In this document: positions 1 to 6,549 of the stretch, piece after piece
Numbering within the stretch: position 1 is the first letter of the stretch
Layout of the letters: each line of letters begins with the position of its first letter
Assembly: GCA_021782685.1 (NCBI GenBank)
Contig: JAJXUQ010000016.1
Location: 1 to 9,734 of the forward strand
DNA: 9,734 nucleotides
Direction: 5' to 3'
Origin: a bacterium
Lineage (GTDB): Bacteria; Patescibacteriota; Minisyncoccia; Phycocordibacterales; Phycocordibacteraceae
Position numbers and translations under genes: made by a program
The notes under the pieces: model-generated
Seen by the model: only the letters and a program-made list of their open reading frames with translations
Told to the model about the DNA's origin: nothing
Database searches by the model: none

Positions 1-733
1 CCGCCGCCGCCGCGATAAAGAACATCGCGTCGGTCGGATCCTCCGCCACGCTGTAAGAGACGTCTTGAGAGATGGTAGCGGCGCCCCGTATGGTAAGCGT
101 CGTCGAACCGATGCCCTCGACGCCGATACCGAGTGCGCGCAGGAAGCCGCAGACCTCCTGCACCTGATAATTCGCGGAGGCATACTTGACGACGCTCGTT
201 CCGGGGATGCGCGCCGCGGCGAAGAGCGCATTGATGGTCGCGGTATCGCTCGACTCGTAGAGGATCACCTCTGCCGGACGAAGTCCCGTATGCGTGATGC
301 GGTAATTTTCCGAACGAGCCTCTATCGCGACGCCGAATCTTTCGAGCGCCATGAGATGCGGCCGTACGGAGCGCAACCCCAGAGTGCATCCGCCCGACTG
401 CGGCAATTCGAATTCCTTGAAAAGATGGATAAGCGGGCCGATGAACATCAGGATGCTGCGCGTCTTCGTCGCCGCGACGCGGTCGATCGTCTCGAGAGAG
501 AGCGTCTGCGGCGGCTGTATGACGACGCTTGTCCCGCGCCACTCGACGCTCACGCCGATCGAGCGCAGCACCTCGATGAGGCGGTTGACCTCTTCGATCT
601 TCGGCACGTGTTCGAGGGTCGTCCTGCCGCGGTTGAGCAGGGAAGCGGCCAGAAGCGCGACCGCGCCGTTTTTCGAACGACTCGTCTCGACCGTTCCCGA
701 AAGCTTCTTCCCGCCGTCGATAACGAAGTTCAT
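1..733 (-). CDS. murA: MurA-like UDP-N-acetylglucosamine 1-carboxyvinyltransferase, C-terminus off the left edge
   Basis: Only the first 244 codons are present; the reading frame is open to base 1. MurA transfers enolpyruvate from PEP to UDP-GlcNAc, the first committed step of cytoplasmic peptidoglycan precursor synthesis. Visible family marks: SRSKNG near residues 18-23 (the Lys-Asn pair matching K22/N23 of E. coli MurA), TKTRS at 89-93 (R91 equivalent), and GGCTLGLR at 114-121, holding the PEP-site cysteine (Cys115 equivalent, the fosfomycin target) and R120 equivalent. Other landmarks diverge: the usual REPEI stretch reads NYQVQEV (about 188-194), and the segment before the second barrel reads EDPTDAMFFIAAAA, which recalls the EPSP-synthase DASSA-type motif. 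The start at 733 gives the usual N-terminal length and follows AAGGAGAG, very close to the ATG; an in-frame ATG at 745 fits a leaderless start better. Divergent from mreB1. Function is secure at superfamily level and likely MurA. Confidence 0.8.
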   Translation of the reverse strand, partial: MNFVIDGGKKLSGTVETSRSKNGAVALLAASLLNRGRTTLEHVPKIEEVNRLIEVLRSIGVSVEWRGTSVVIQPPQTLSLETIDRVAATKTRSILMFIGPLIHLFKEFELPQSGGCTLGLRSVRPHLMALERFGVAIEARSENYRITHTGLRPAEVILYESSDTATINALFAAARIPGTSVVKYASANYQVQEVCGFLRALGIGVEGIGSTTLTIRGAATISQDVSYSVAEDPTDAMFFIAAAA

Positions 734-745
734 CTCTCCTTGCAT

Positions 746-760
746 CGCGGTATCGTACCA
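746..760 (-). promoter_or_regulatory. Extended -10 promoter for murA
   Basis: Read on the minus strand, bases 760 to 752 are TGGTACGAT, an extended -10 (TGn plus TACGAT). It ends six bases before the ATG at 745 and 18 before the ATG at 733. No convincing -35 is seen at 16-18 bp. If this promoter is used, either the 745 ATG is translated leaderless or the 733 ATG has a very short leader carrying AAGGAGAG. It lies back to back with the mreB1 promoter. Confidence 0.45.
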
Positions 761-779
761 TTTCTTCTTACGCCCGGCT

Positions 780-808
780 TTGCACGAGCGCGGAGAGAGC
801 GATACTAT
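780..808 (+). promoter_or_regulatory. Promoter of mreB copy 1
   Basis: TTGCAC (780-785), a 17-bp spacer, then TACTAT (803-808) give a good sigma-70-type promoter. The ATG at 816 lies 7 bases past the -10, about where transcription would begin, so the transcript would be essentially leaderless. An alternative -10 is GATACT (801-806), 9 bases before the ATG. The spacer contains CGGAGAG, which also occurs at the same place in the proS promoter. Confidence 0.55.
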
Positions 809-815
809 GGGGGCA

Positions 816-1841
816 ATGTCCTTCTTCTCTCCGAAGCTCGGGATCGACCTCGGCACGACCAACGTCCTCGTATTCGTGCCGGGCAAGGGCGTCGTCATCA
901 ACGAACCGTCGGTCGTCGCCGTCGGCAAGACGCGCGGTAAGCTCAGGAGCAACAAGATTCTCGCTATCGGCGCGGCGGCGAAACAGATGGTAGGCCGCAC
1001 GCCGGACGACATCATCGCCTATCGCCCGATGAAAGGAGGCGTCATCGCGGATTATCGCGTGACGGAAGCCATGCTCCGCTACTTCATGCGGAAAGCGCTC
1101 GGCAGGAACCCGTTCAGGCCGACGGTGCTCGTCTCGGTCCCCGCGGGCGTCTCTTCGACCGAGAAGCGTGCCGTCATCGAGGCGGCGCTGAAAGCCGGCG
1201 CGAAGAATGCGTTTGTCGTGAAGGAGCCGATACTCGCGGCTATCGGCGCGGGCATCCCTATCCACGAGCCGATGGGGCGGATGGTCGTGGATATCGGCGG
1301 CGGCACGATAGACGTCGCGGTGATCTCACTCGGCGGCATCGTCGCCTCGACTTCCGTGAAGTGCGCCGGCGACCGCCTCGATAGGGCGATCGTCGATCAT
1401 ATCAAGAAACAGTACAACCTTGCCGTCGGCGACAAGACCGCGGAAGGGGTGAAGATAGAAGTCGGCGCGGCCGTGCCGATGAACGAAGAGCTCTCTTTGC
1501 CGATAAAAGGACGCGATCTCGTCTCGGGCTTGCCCCGCACGGTCGATATCTCGACCAATGACATCGTGCAAGCGATGACGCGCGAACTGCGCGAGATGAC
1601 GCAAGCGATACGCAAGGTGCTCCAGGAAACGCCGCCGGAACTCGCCGCCGACATCATCGACAACGGCATCATCCTTACCGGCGGCACCAGCCAGTTGCGC
1701 CAGATGCCCGAGCTCGTCTATCGCCGCACGGGAGTCCTCGCCAAGCTCGCACAGGATCCGTACTACTGCGTCGCGCGCGGTACCGGCATCGCGCTCAAAC
1801 ACCTGGATACCTATCAGAAGAGCATCTTGGCGAAGCAATGA
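816..1841 (+). CDS. mreB: MreB, actin-like cell-shape protein (copy 1, divergent paralogue)
   Basis: A 341-residue bacterial actin that would polymerise under the inner membrane and position the wall-elongation machinery. Visible ATPase-fold motifs: phosphate-1 loop GIDLGTTN (9-16), GVVINEPSVVAVG (25-37), connect-1 region VVKEPILAAIGAG (134-146), phosphate-2 loop VVDIGGGTIDVAVISLGG (157-174), AGDRLD (184-189) and adenosine-site ILTGGTSQL (286-294). It differs from the second MreB in this window: GGGTI instead of GGGTT, KEP instead of EEP, and a basic insert KTRGKLRSNK (38-47). An ATG at 807 would add three residues (MGA) but lies in the predicted -10 box; 816 gives a normal MreB N-terminus. 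The gene ends in an ATGA overlap with the clamp-loader-like gene, so the two are probably co-transcribed. It could serve a specialised role distinct from the mreBCD copy; that is inference. Confidence 0.93.
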   Translation: MSFFSPKLGIDLGTTNVLVFVPGKGVVINEPSVVAVGKTRGKLRSNKILAIGAAAKQMVGRTPDDIIAYRPMKGGVIADYRVTEAMLRYFMRKALGRNPFRPTVLVSVPAGVSSTEKRAVIEAALKAGAKNAFVVKEPILAAIGAGIPIHEPMGRMVVDIGGGTIDVAVISLGGIVASTSVKCAGDRLDRAIVDHIKKQYNLAVGDKTAEGVKIEVGAAVPMNEELSLPIKGRDLVSGLPRTVDISTNDIVQAMTRELREMTQAIRKVLQETPPELAADIIDNGIILTGGTSQLRQMPELVYRRTGVLAKLAQDPYYCVARGTGIALKHLDTYQKSILAKQ

Positions 1842-2527
1842 GCCGGCATCACGCATTCGTCATAGAAGCGGAGGCGGAGGAGGGGATAGCGGCAGCGCAG
1901 GCGTGGGCGGAGCGGGAGCTCGGTCTTACGGCGGAAAGGAATCCGGACGTCATCGTGCTGCGCCACGGGCTCTTCTCGGTAGATGATGCGCGGCGGGCGG
2001 CAGAACTCGCCGCGCTCGCGCCCTTCGCCGGAAAGCATAAAGCGCTCGTTATCACGGCGGATCGCGCGTACCACGAAGCGCAAAACGCGCTCCTGAAGCT
2101 TTTCGAAGAGCCGCCGGAAGGCGTATACCTCTTCCTCGTCCTCCCGACCTTGGGCGGGCTTCTGCCGACGCTTCTCTCTCGCGCGCAGACCCTTGTTCCC
2201 TCCGCAGGAACTGAGAGATCTCGTATTATTCCTGAAATCGCTCAAGAATTCTTGAAAGCGAGCAAAGAGAAGCGAAGCGCGCTCATCAGGAAGCTTGCGA
2301 GCGGGAAAGGAGACGATGAACGCCGCGCCGCGCGCGACAGCGCCATTAAGATCATGAACGGCATCGAGGCGGCCGCATATGGCGCGCTTTTGCGCGGCGA
2401 GCGCGGGGCGGTTGTCGCGCTGCTCGATGATATCGCGTGTTTACGCGGCCATCTCTACGACCGCAGCGCGCCGCTGCGCATGATCCTTGAACATCTCTCG
2501 CTTGTCATCCCGAAGAATTTGCTATGA
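1838..2527 (+). CDS. holB: DNA polymerase III delta-prime-like clamp-loader subunit, short form without Walker A
   Basis: A 229-residue protein resembling the AAA+ core of delta-prime/gamma subunits, which open and load the sliding clamp during replication. The diagnostic stretch is NALLKLFEEPPEG (83-95), equivalent to NALLKTLEEPP in DnaX/HolB proteins, followed by YLFLVLPTLGGLLPTLLSRAQ (97-117), the sensor-1 and SRC region, with Ala replacing the Cys. Upstream, GLFSVDDARRAAELA (44-58) matches the segment that precedes this core. There is no P-loop (GxxxxGK) and no zinc-binding cysteine cluster, so it should not hydrolyse ATP itself; this fits delta-prime rather than DnaX. At 229 residues it is roughly 100 shorter than E. 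coli delta-prime, and the C-terminal collar domain looks reduced. The start ATG overlaps the mreB1 stop as ATGA, and the stop codon lies inside the frr -10 box. The symbol is given by family resemblance only. Confidence 0.75.
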   Translation: MSRHHAFVIEAEAEEGIAAAQAWAERELGLTAERNPDVIVLRHGLFSVDDARRAAELAALAPFAGKHKALVITADRAYHEAQNALLKLFEEPPEGVYLFLVLPTLGGLLPTLLSRAQTLVPSAGTERSRIIPEIAQEFLKASKEKRSALIRKLASGKGDDERRAARDSAIKIMNGIEAAAYGALLRGERGAVVALLDDIACLRGHLYDRSAPLRMILEHLSLVIPKNLL

Positions 2528-2528
2528 T
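2502..2528 (+). promoter_or_regulatory. Promoter of frr, inside the end of the preceding gene
   Basis: TTGTCA (2502-2507), a 15-bp spacer, and the extended -10 TGCTATGAT (2520-2528). The frr ATG at 2535 follows the -10 by 6 bases, so a transcript from here would be leaderless. The -10 contains the TGA stop of the preceding gene. The short spacer is offset by a perfect TGn extension. Confidence 0.55.
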
Positions 2529-2534
2529 GCGTGC

Positions 2535-3086
2535 ATGGCATACGACTTTTCCGCACTAAAGACGAACATCAAAGAGACCGAAGAGTGGCTCGCCCGGGAG
2601 CTCTCGGGAGTCCGCACCGGCCGGGCGACACCGGCCCTGCTCGACACGGTGAAGCCCGAGGCATACGGTACGCGCACGCCGCTTACGCAGCTCGCCTCGG
2701 TCTCCGTAGAGGACGCGCGCACTTTGCGCATCATCCCGTGGGACAATGCGCTCATCAAGACGATCGAGAAGGGAATCACGGATGCGAATCTCGGCGTCGG
2801 CGTCGGCATCGATGATCAGGGGTTGCGCGTTTCGTTCCCCGAGCTCACCAGCGAGCGCCGGACACAGCTTTTGAAAATAGCGAACGATAAGACCGAACAA
2901 GCCAAGGTGACGCTCCGTTCGCATCGCACCAGTGCGCTTCATGCGCTCGATGCGCTCGAAAAAGAGGGAGGGGTAGGCAAAGACGAGATCGCGCGGCTCC
3001 GTATCGAAGTCCAGAAGTTCATCGATGCAGGCAACGACGCGCTTGCGGCAGTTCTCAAAAAGAAGGAGATCGAGATCGCGCAATAA
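2535..3086 (+). CDS. frr: Ribosome recycling factor
   Basis: A 183-residue cytoplasmic factor that, with EF-G, splits the post-termination ribosome so that it can start again. The length and whole sequence fit the family. Domain I (three-helix bundle) is formed by about residues 1-30 and 105-183; domain II (beta sandwich) by 31-104. Conserved marks are VRTGRATPALLD (26-37), YGTRTPLTQLASVSV (44-58), ARTLRIIPWD (61-70), the IEKGITDANLGV segment (77-88), PELTSERR (102-109), and R128/R131 in TLRSHR. The start is set by the predicted leaderless promoter and by MAYDFSALK aligning with normal RRF N-termini; an upstream in-frame ATG at 2487 lies inside the previous gene. The gap to the site-2 protease gene is 15 bases, suggesting co-transcription. 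Confidence 0.97.
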   Translation: MAYDFSALKTNIKETEEWLARELSGVRTGRATPALLDTVKPEAYGTRTPLTQLASVSVEDARTLRIIPWDNALIKTIEKGITDANLGVGVGIDDQGLRVSFPELTSERRTQLLKIANDKTEQAKVTLRSHRTSALHALDALEKEGGVGKDEIARLRIEVQKFIDAGNDALAAVLKKKEIEIAQ

Positions 3087-3101
3087 GTCCTCCGCAAACA
3101 G

Positions 3102-4190
3102 ATGGAAGTACTCATTTTTATCGCCGTCATCGTTGCGCTCATCGTGGTGCATGAGTTCGGGCATTTCGTCGCAGCGAAGCTTTCGGGAATGCGCGTCGAT
3201 GAGTTCGGACTCGGCTATCCGCCCCGCGCGGCGATTATCGCGAAAGCGGGAGAAACCGTCTATACGCTCAACTGGCTGCCTTTTGGCGGTTTCGTGAAGA
3301 TTTACGGCGAAGATGGCGGCAAAGGAGACCCGCGGGCATTTTCCGCCCGCCCGCGCGTCTTGCAGGCGTTGGTGCTTGTCGCTGGCATCGCTATGAATCT
3401 ACTCTTCGCTTACGCGCTCATTACCGCCGCGCTCGTCTCCGGGACACCGCGCGCGCTCTCCGCGGGAGAACTTGCACAGGCGCGCGACGTGCAGCTTGCC
3501 GTGGCGGATGTGCTCCCGGGCGCGCCCGCGGCGCGCGCGCGGCTTCTCCCCGGCGACTCGATCCTGAGCGCGAAAGATGCGGAAGGGGAGTGGCACGCAG
3601 CCGATCCCGCAAGCTTCTCGGCATTTATCGCGGAGAGCGGCGGAAAGAACGTCGAGCTGTTCGTAGACCGGAACGGAAGCGAGCTTTCGATTACGGCGAC
3701 GCCGGAAACGGGAATCTTGCCGAACGATTCTTCGCGTTATGCGCTCGGCGTCGAGGTCGCTACCATCGGCGTCGTGCCGCTCTCCTTCGGCGCGGCGCTG
3801 GCCCAAGGCGTTTCGCTCACCTGGGGCGCGACGACGCTCACTGCGAAGGGGCTCTGGCATTTCTTCTACGGCGTCTTCACGCTCCATGCGGACCTTTCAC
3901 AGGTCGCGGGCCCCGTCGGTATCGCGGGAGCGGTCGGCTCCGCCTCGATGCAGGGCATCGGGGACCTCTTCTCGATCATGGCGATCATCTCCATCAATCT
4001 TGCGCTCATCAACCTCATCCCTATACCGGCGCTTGACGGCGGCCGGCTCCTCTTCGTCATCGTCGAAAGCATCATCCGCCGTCCGATAAAGGCGAGTGTC
4101 GCGCGGGCGGTCAACGCCGCCGGTTTCGCGTTCCTCATCCTGCTCATGGTCGTCGTGACTGCGCACGACATATTCAAGATCGTCAGGTAG
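3102..4190 (+). CDS. rseP: RseP-type site-2 intramembrane zinc metalloprotease (M50)
   Basis: A 362-residue multi-pass membrane protease that cuts transmembrane helices of client proteins; relatives (RseP, RasP) cleave anti-sigma factors and leftover signal peptides. The first membrane segment carries the zinc motif HEFGH (17-21), with H17 and H21 as ligands and E18 catalytic. The third ligand D312 lies in NLIPIPALDGGR (304-315). GGFVKIYGE (62-70) is the re-entrant beta-loop region. A single PDZ-like domain occupies about 125-205 (ADVLPGAPAARARLLPGDSI). Membrane segments are visible at about 3-20, 88-110, 285-309 and 338-355, and PVGIAGAVG at 271-279 is the conserved Gly-rich stretch. E. coli RseP has two PDZ domains and about 450 residues, so this is the compact form. 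No obvious Shine-Dalgarno precedes the ATG. Its client is unknown; no anti-sigma gene lies in the window. Confidence 0.93.
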   Translation: MEVLIFIAVIVALIVVHEFGHFVAAKLSGMRVDEFGLGYPPRAAIIAKAGETVYTLNWLPFGGFVKIYGEDGGKGDPRAFSARPRVLQALVLVAGIAMNLLFAYALITAALVSGTPRALSAGELAQARDVQLAVADVLPGAPAARARLLPGDSILSAKDAEGEWHAADPASFSAFIAESGGKNVELFVDRNGSELSITATPETGILPNDSSRYALGVEVATIGVVPLSFGAALAQGVSLTWGATTLTAKGLWHFFYGVFTLHADLSQVAGPVGIAGAVGSASMQGIGDLFSIMAIISINLALINLIPIPALDGGRLLFVIVESIIRRPIKASVARAVNAAGFAFLILLMVVVTAHDIFKIVR

Positions 4191-4208
4191 GGGAGGCGCG
4201 GCCGATTT

Positions 4209-4237
4209 TTGCACTTCGTTCTCGGAGAGCATATACT
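4209..4237 (+). promoter_or_regulatory. Promoter of proS
   Basis: TTGCAC (4209-4214), an exact 17-bp spacer, and TATACT (4232-4237): the best sigma-70-like promoter in the window. The proS ATG (4247) is 9 bases past the -10, leaving at most a few untranslated bases. CGGAGAG in the spacer could look like a Shine-Dalgarno but is too far upstream (about 18 bases) and would lie outside the transcript. Confidence 0.65.
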
Positions 4238-4246
4238 TTCCGCATC

Positions 4247-5494
4247 ATGCGGCAATCGAGACTCTTCACCAAGATGCGCCGCGAGGCGCCGTCGGACGAA
4301 GTCGCAAAGAATGCGCAGCTGCTCGTGCGCGCGGGCTACATCCACAAAGAGATGGCGGGCGTGTATGACTACTTGCCGCTCGGGCTGCGCGTCCTGAACA
4401 ACATCATCGCGCTCATCCGCGAAGAGATGAACGCTCTCGGCGGCGAGGAAGTCTTTCTCTCAACGCTTCAGGACTCCGAGATATGGAAGAAGAGCGGACG
4501 CTGGGATGACGAAGCCGTCGATATCTGGTTCAAGACGAAGCTCAAGAACGGCAGCGAGCTCGGGCTCGGCAATACGCACGAAGAGGCCCTGACCGCGCTC
4601 ATGAAGGAACACATCGTTTCATATAAAGATCTTCCCCGGTACGTGTATCAATTTCAGAATAAGTTTCGGAACGAGACGCGCGCGAAATCCGGCATCGTGC
4701 GCACGCGCGAGTTCATCATGAAGGACCTGTATTCCTTCTCGAGAGACAGTACGGAGCATGCGGCATTCTACGAAAAAGCCGCCGCCGCTTACGAGCGGAT
4801 CTTCAGACGCGCCGGCATCGGCGATAAGACGTATCGCACGTTCGCCTCGGGCGGGTCTTTTAGCAAGTATTCGCACGAGTACCAGGCCGTGAGCGCCGCA
4901 GGCGAAGACGTGATCTATATCGACGAAAAACGGCGGCTTGCCGTGAACAAGGAGGTATATGACGATCCGGAGGTCTACGCATCGGCCGGTATCGAGAAAT
5001 CAAGCCTCGTCGAAGCGAAGGCTATCGAGGTCGGCAACATATTCACGCTCGGCACGAGATTCTCCGATGCGCTCGGGCTCTCCTACAAAGACAAGGAAGG
5101 GAAGCCGCTGCCGGTCTTTATGGGGAGCTATGGCATCGGCCCGGGCCGCCTGATGGGGACCATCGTCGAGCTCATGGCCGACGAGAAGGGGCTCGTCTGG
5201 CCGGAGTCCGTCGCGCCGTTTGCCTTCCACCTCGTCTCGCTCGGGCGCGAAGGCGACGAGGTCGCGCGCGCGGCGGACGCGCTCTACGGCGAAATGACGA
5301 AGGCGGGAATCGAAGTCCTTTACGACGATCGCGATGCGCGCGCCGGAGAGAAGTTCGCAGAGAGCGACCTGCTCGGCATCCCGAAGCGCATCGTCGTCGG
5401 CAAGGAAGCGGCTGAGACCGGCGTTTTCGAAGTGGTCGAACGGGCGACCGGCGCGGTCGTGAAGACGCCACGTGCTATGCTTACCACTCCTTGA
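4247..5494 (+). CDS. proS: Prolyl-tRNA synthetase, mini form lacking the editing insertion
   Basis: A 415-residue class II aminoacyl-tRNA synthetase that charges tRNA-Pro. The N-terminus MRQSRLFTK and AGVYDYLPLGLRVLNNI (37-53, motif 1 region) are typical of bacterial ProRS. Motif 2 runs from YQFQNKFRNETR (134-145) through TREFIMKDLYSF (153-164); TxEE appears as NTHEEALT (109-116); motif 3 is GSYGIGPGRLMGTIVE (293-308). The C-terminal anticodon-binding domain spans about 325-410, with DDRDARAGEKFAESDLLGIP (360-379). Between motifs 2 and 3 there are only about 130 residues: the roughly 180-residue INS domain of E. coli-type ProRS, which hydrolyses Ala-tRNA-Pro, is absent. Standard bacterial ProRS is about 570 residues. 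The gene has its own promoter and ends two bases before the mreB2 ATG. Confidence 0.96.
   Translation: MRQSRLFTKMRREAPSDEVAKNAQLLVRAGYIHKEMAGVYDYLPLGLRVLNNIIALIREEMNALGGEEVFLSTLQDSEIWKKSGRWDDEAVDIWFKTKLKNGSELGLGNTHEEALTALMKEHIVSYKDLPRYVYQFQNKFRNETRAKSGIVRTREFIMKDLYSFSRDSTEHAAFYEKAAAAYERIFRRAGIGDKTYRTFASGGSFSKYSHEYQAVSAAGEDVIYIDEKRRLAVNKEVYDDPEVYASAGIEKSSLVEAKAIEVGNIFTLGTRFSDALGLSYKDKEGKPLPVFMGSYGIGPGRLMGTIVELMADEKGLVWPESVAPFAFHLVSLGREGDEVARAADALYGEMTKAGIEVLYDDRDARAGEKFAESDLLGIPKRIVVGKEAAETGVFEVVERATGAVVKTPRAMLTTP
5473..5481 (+). promoter_or_regulatory. Possible extended -10 upstream of the mreBCD-PBP2 operon
   Basis: TGCTATGCT is an extended -10-like sequence at the end of proS. It lies 15 bases before the mreB2 ATG (5497) and 9 before an in-frame TTG (5491). 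No -35 is recognisable at 16-18 bp, so it is weaker than the other calls. The operon may instead be read through from proS. Confidence 0.3.
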
Positions 5495-5496
5495 CC

Positions 5497-6549
5497 ATGG
5501 CAAGATTCTCGAAAAATTCGTTCTTCAGCAGTGATATCGCGATCGATCTCGGGACGGCGAACACGCTCGTTTACGTGCGCGGCCGCGGCGTCGTCATCAA
5601 CGAACCGTCGGTCGTGGCGGTCAACGATAAGACCAATCAGGTCGTCGCGGTAGGGAAGGCGGCGAAGACGATGCTCGGCAAGACGCCCGCGCATATCCGC
5701 ACCGTGCGGCCGCTCTCGCACGGCGTCATCTCCGATTTCGAAGTGACGGAAGAACTGCTCACCTACCTCATCAACAAGGCGCAGGGTGGCCGGGCGCGCT
5801 TGTTCGGTCCGCGGGTCGTCATCGGCGTGCCGACAGGAGTGACGAACGTCCAGAGCCGTGCCGTGCGCGACGCAGCGAAGAACGCCGGCGCGCGCGAGGC
5901 GATCATCCTTGAAGAGCCGGTCGCGGGCGCCATCGGCGCGAAACTGCCGGTCGCCGAAGCGGTCGGGACGATGGTGCTCGACATCGGCGGCGGTACGACC
6001 GATATCGCCGTCATCGCGCTCGGCGGCACCGTCGCCGCGAAGAGCTCGCAGATCGCGGGCGATCGCCTGAATGAGAACATCATCGATTTCGTGCGCAGCG
6101 AGTTCAAGCTCGGCATCGGCGAGCGTACCGCCGAAGATATCAAGATAGCGATCGGCGCCGTCACCCCGCTTACTGAGACGCTTGCGAGAAGCGTCCGCGG
6201 CCGCGACTACGCGACCGGGCTTCCGCGCGAGATAACGCTCACCGACGCACAGGTCCGCGAAGCGATCGCGCCCTCCCTCGACGCGCTCATGGATACGATA
6301 AAAGAAGTTATCGAAGCGACGCCGCCCGAACTGCTCTCCGACGTCCTCGAACACGGCGTGACGGTATTCGGCGGCGGAGCGCTCTTGCGCGGTTTGCCGC
6401 AGATACTCGCGAAAATGCTCGGCGTGCCGGTCAAGGTCGCACCCGATCCTCTGACGACCGTCGTACGCGGCGCAGGGATCGTGACCGAGAATCCTTTGCC
6501 TTACGTAGATTTCTTTGTCGATGAAGAGGATATTCTCAGCGAGGCGTAA
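5497..6549 (+). CDS. mreB: MreB, actin-like cell-shape protein (copy 2, mreBCD operon)
   Basis: A 350-residue MreB closer to the family consensus than copy 1. Phosphate-1 loop IAIDLGTANTLVYV (14-27), GVVINEPSVVAV (31-42), EEPVAGAIGA (139-148) containing the catalytic glutamate region, phosphate-2 loop LDIGGGTTDIAVIALGG (161-177), AGDRLNE (187-193) and FGGGALLRGLP (291-301). The N-terminal MARFSKNSFFSS could form the membrane-binding amphipathic segment known in other MreBs. It polymerises on the membrane and organises MreC, MreD and PBP2, which follow directly. The ATG at 5497 was preferred over an in-frame TTG at 5491; no Shine-Dalgarno is seen. The acidic tail (FFVDEEDILSEA) overlaps mreC by 29 bases. 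Confidence 0.96.
   Translation: MARFSKNSFFSSDIAIDLGTANTLVYVRGRGVVINEPSVVAVNDKTNQVVAVGKAAKTMLGKTPAHIRTVRPLSHGVISDFEVTEELLTYLINKAQGGRARLFGPRVVIGVPTGVTNVQSRAVRDAAKNAGAREAIILEEPVAGAIGAKLPVAEAVGTMVLDIGGGTTDIAVIALGGTVAAKSSQIAGDRLNENIIDFVRSEFKLGIGERTAEDIKIAIGAVTPLTETLARSVRGRDYATGLPREITLTDAQVREAIAPSLDALMDTIKEVIEATPPELLSDVLEHGVTVFGGGALLRGLPQILAKMLGVPVKVAPDPLTTVVRGAGIVTENPLPYVDFFVDEEDILSEA

Noticed and set aside
1..14. CCG trinucleotide run at the left edge
   Set aside because: It encodes a short Ala run in murA, is in frame by threes and matches the Ala-rich helix of the family; no sign of a switch.
351..815. Long in-frame extension upstream of mreB1 that would lengthen the protein by 155 residues
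   Set aside because: It lies opposite the murA coding sequence, has no MreB-like content, and the mreB1 promoter and normal MreB N-terminus point to the start at 816.
4191..4210. G/C-rich sequence followed by TTTTT after rseP, resembling an intrinsic terminator
   Set aside because: No stable stem can be drawn (GGCC is only self-palindromic), and the T-run is part of the proS -35 region.
5491..5496. TTG start for mreB2, nine bases after a -10-like box
   Set aside because: ATG at 5497 is the stronger start and gives a normal MreB N-terminus; TTG would only add two residues.
5320..6354. 344-codon open frame on the minus strand
   Set aside because: It lies opposite proS and mreB2, is Arg/Asp-rich and low in recognisable motifs: a typical antisense shadow in GC-rich DNA.
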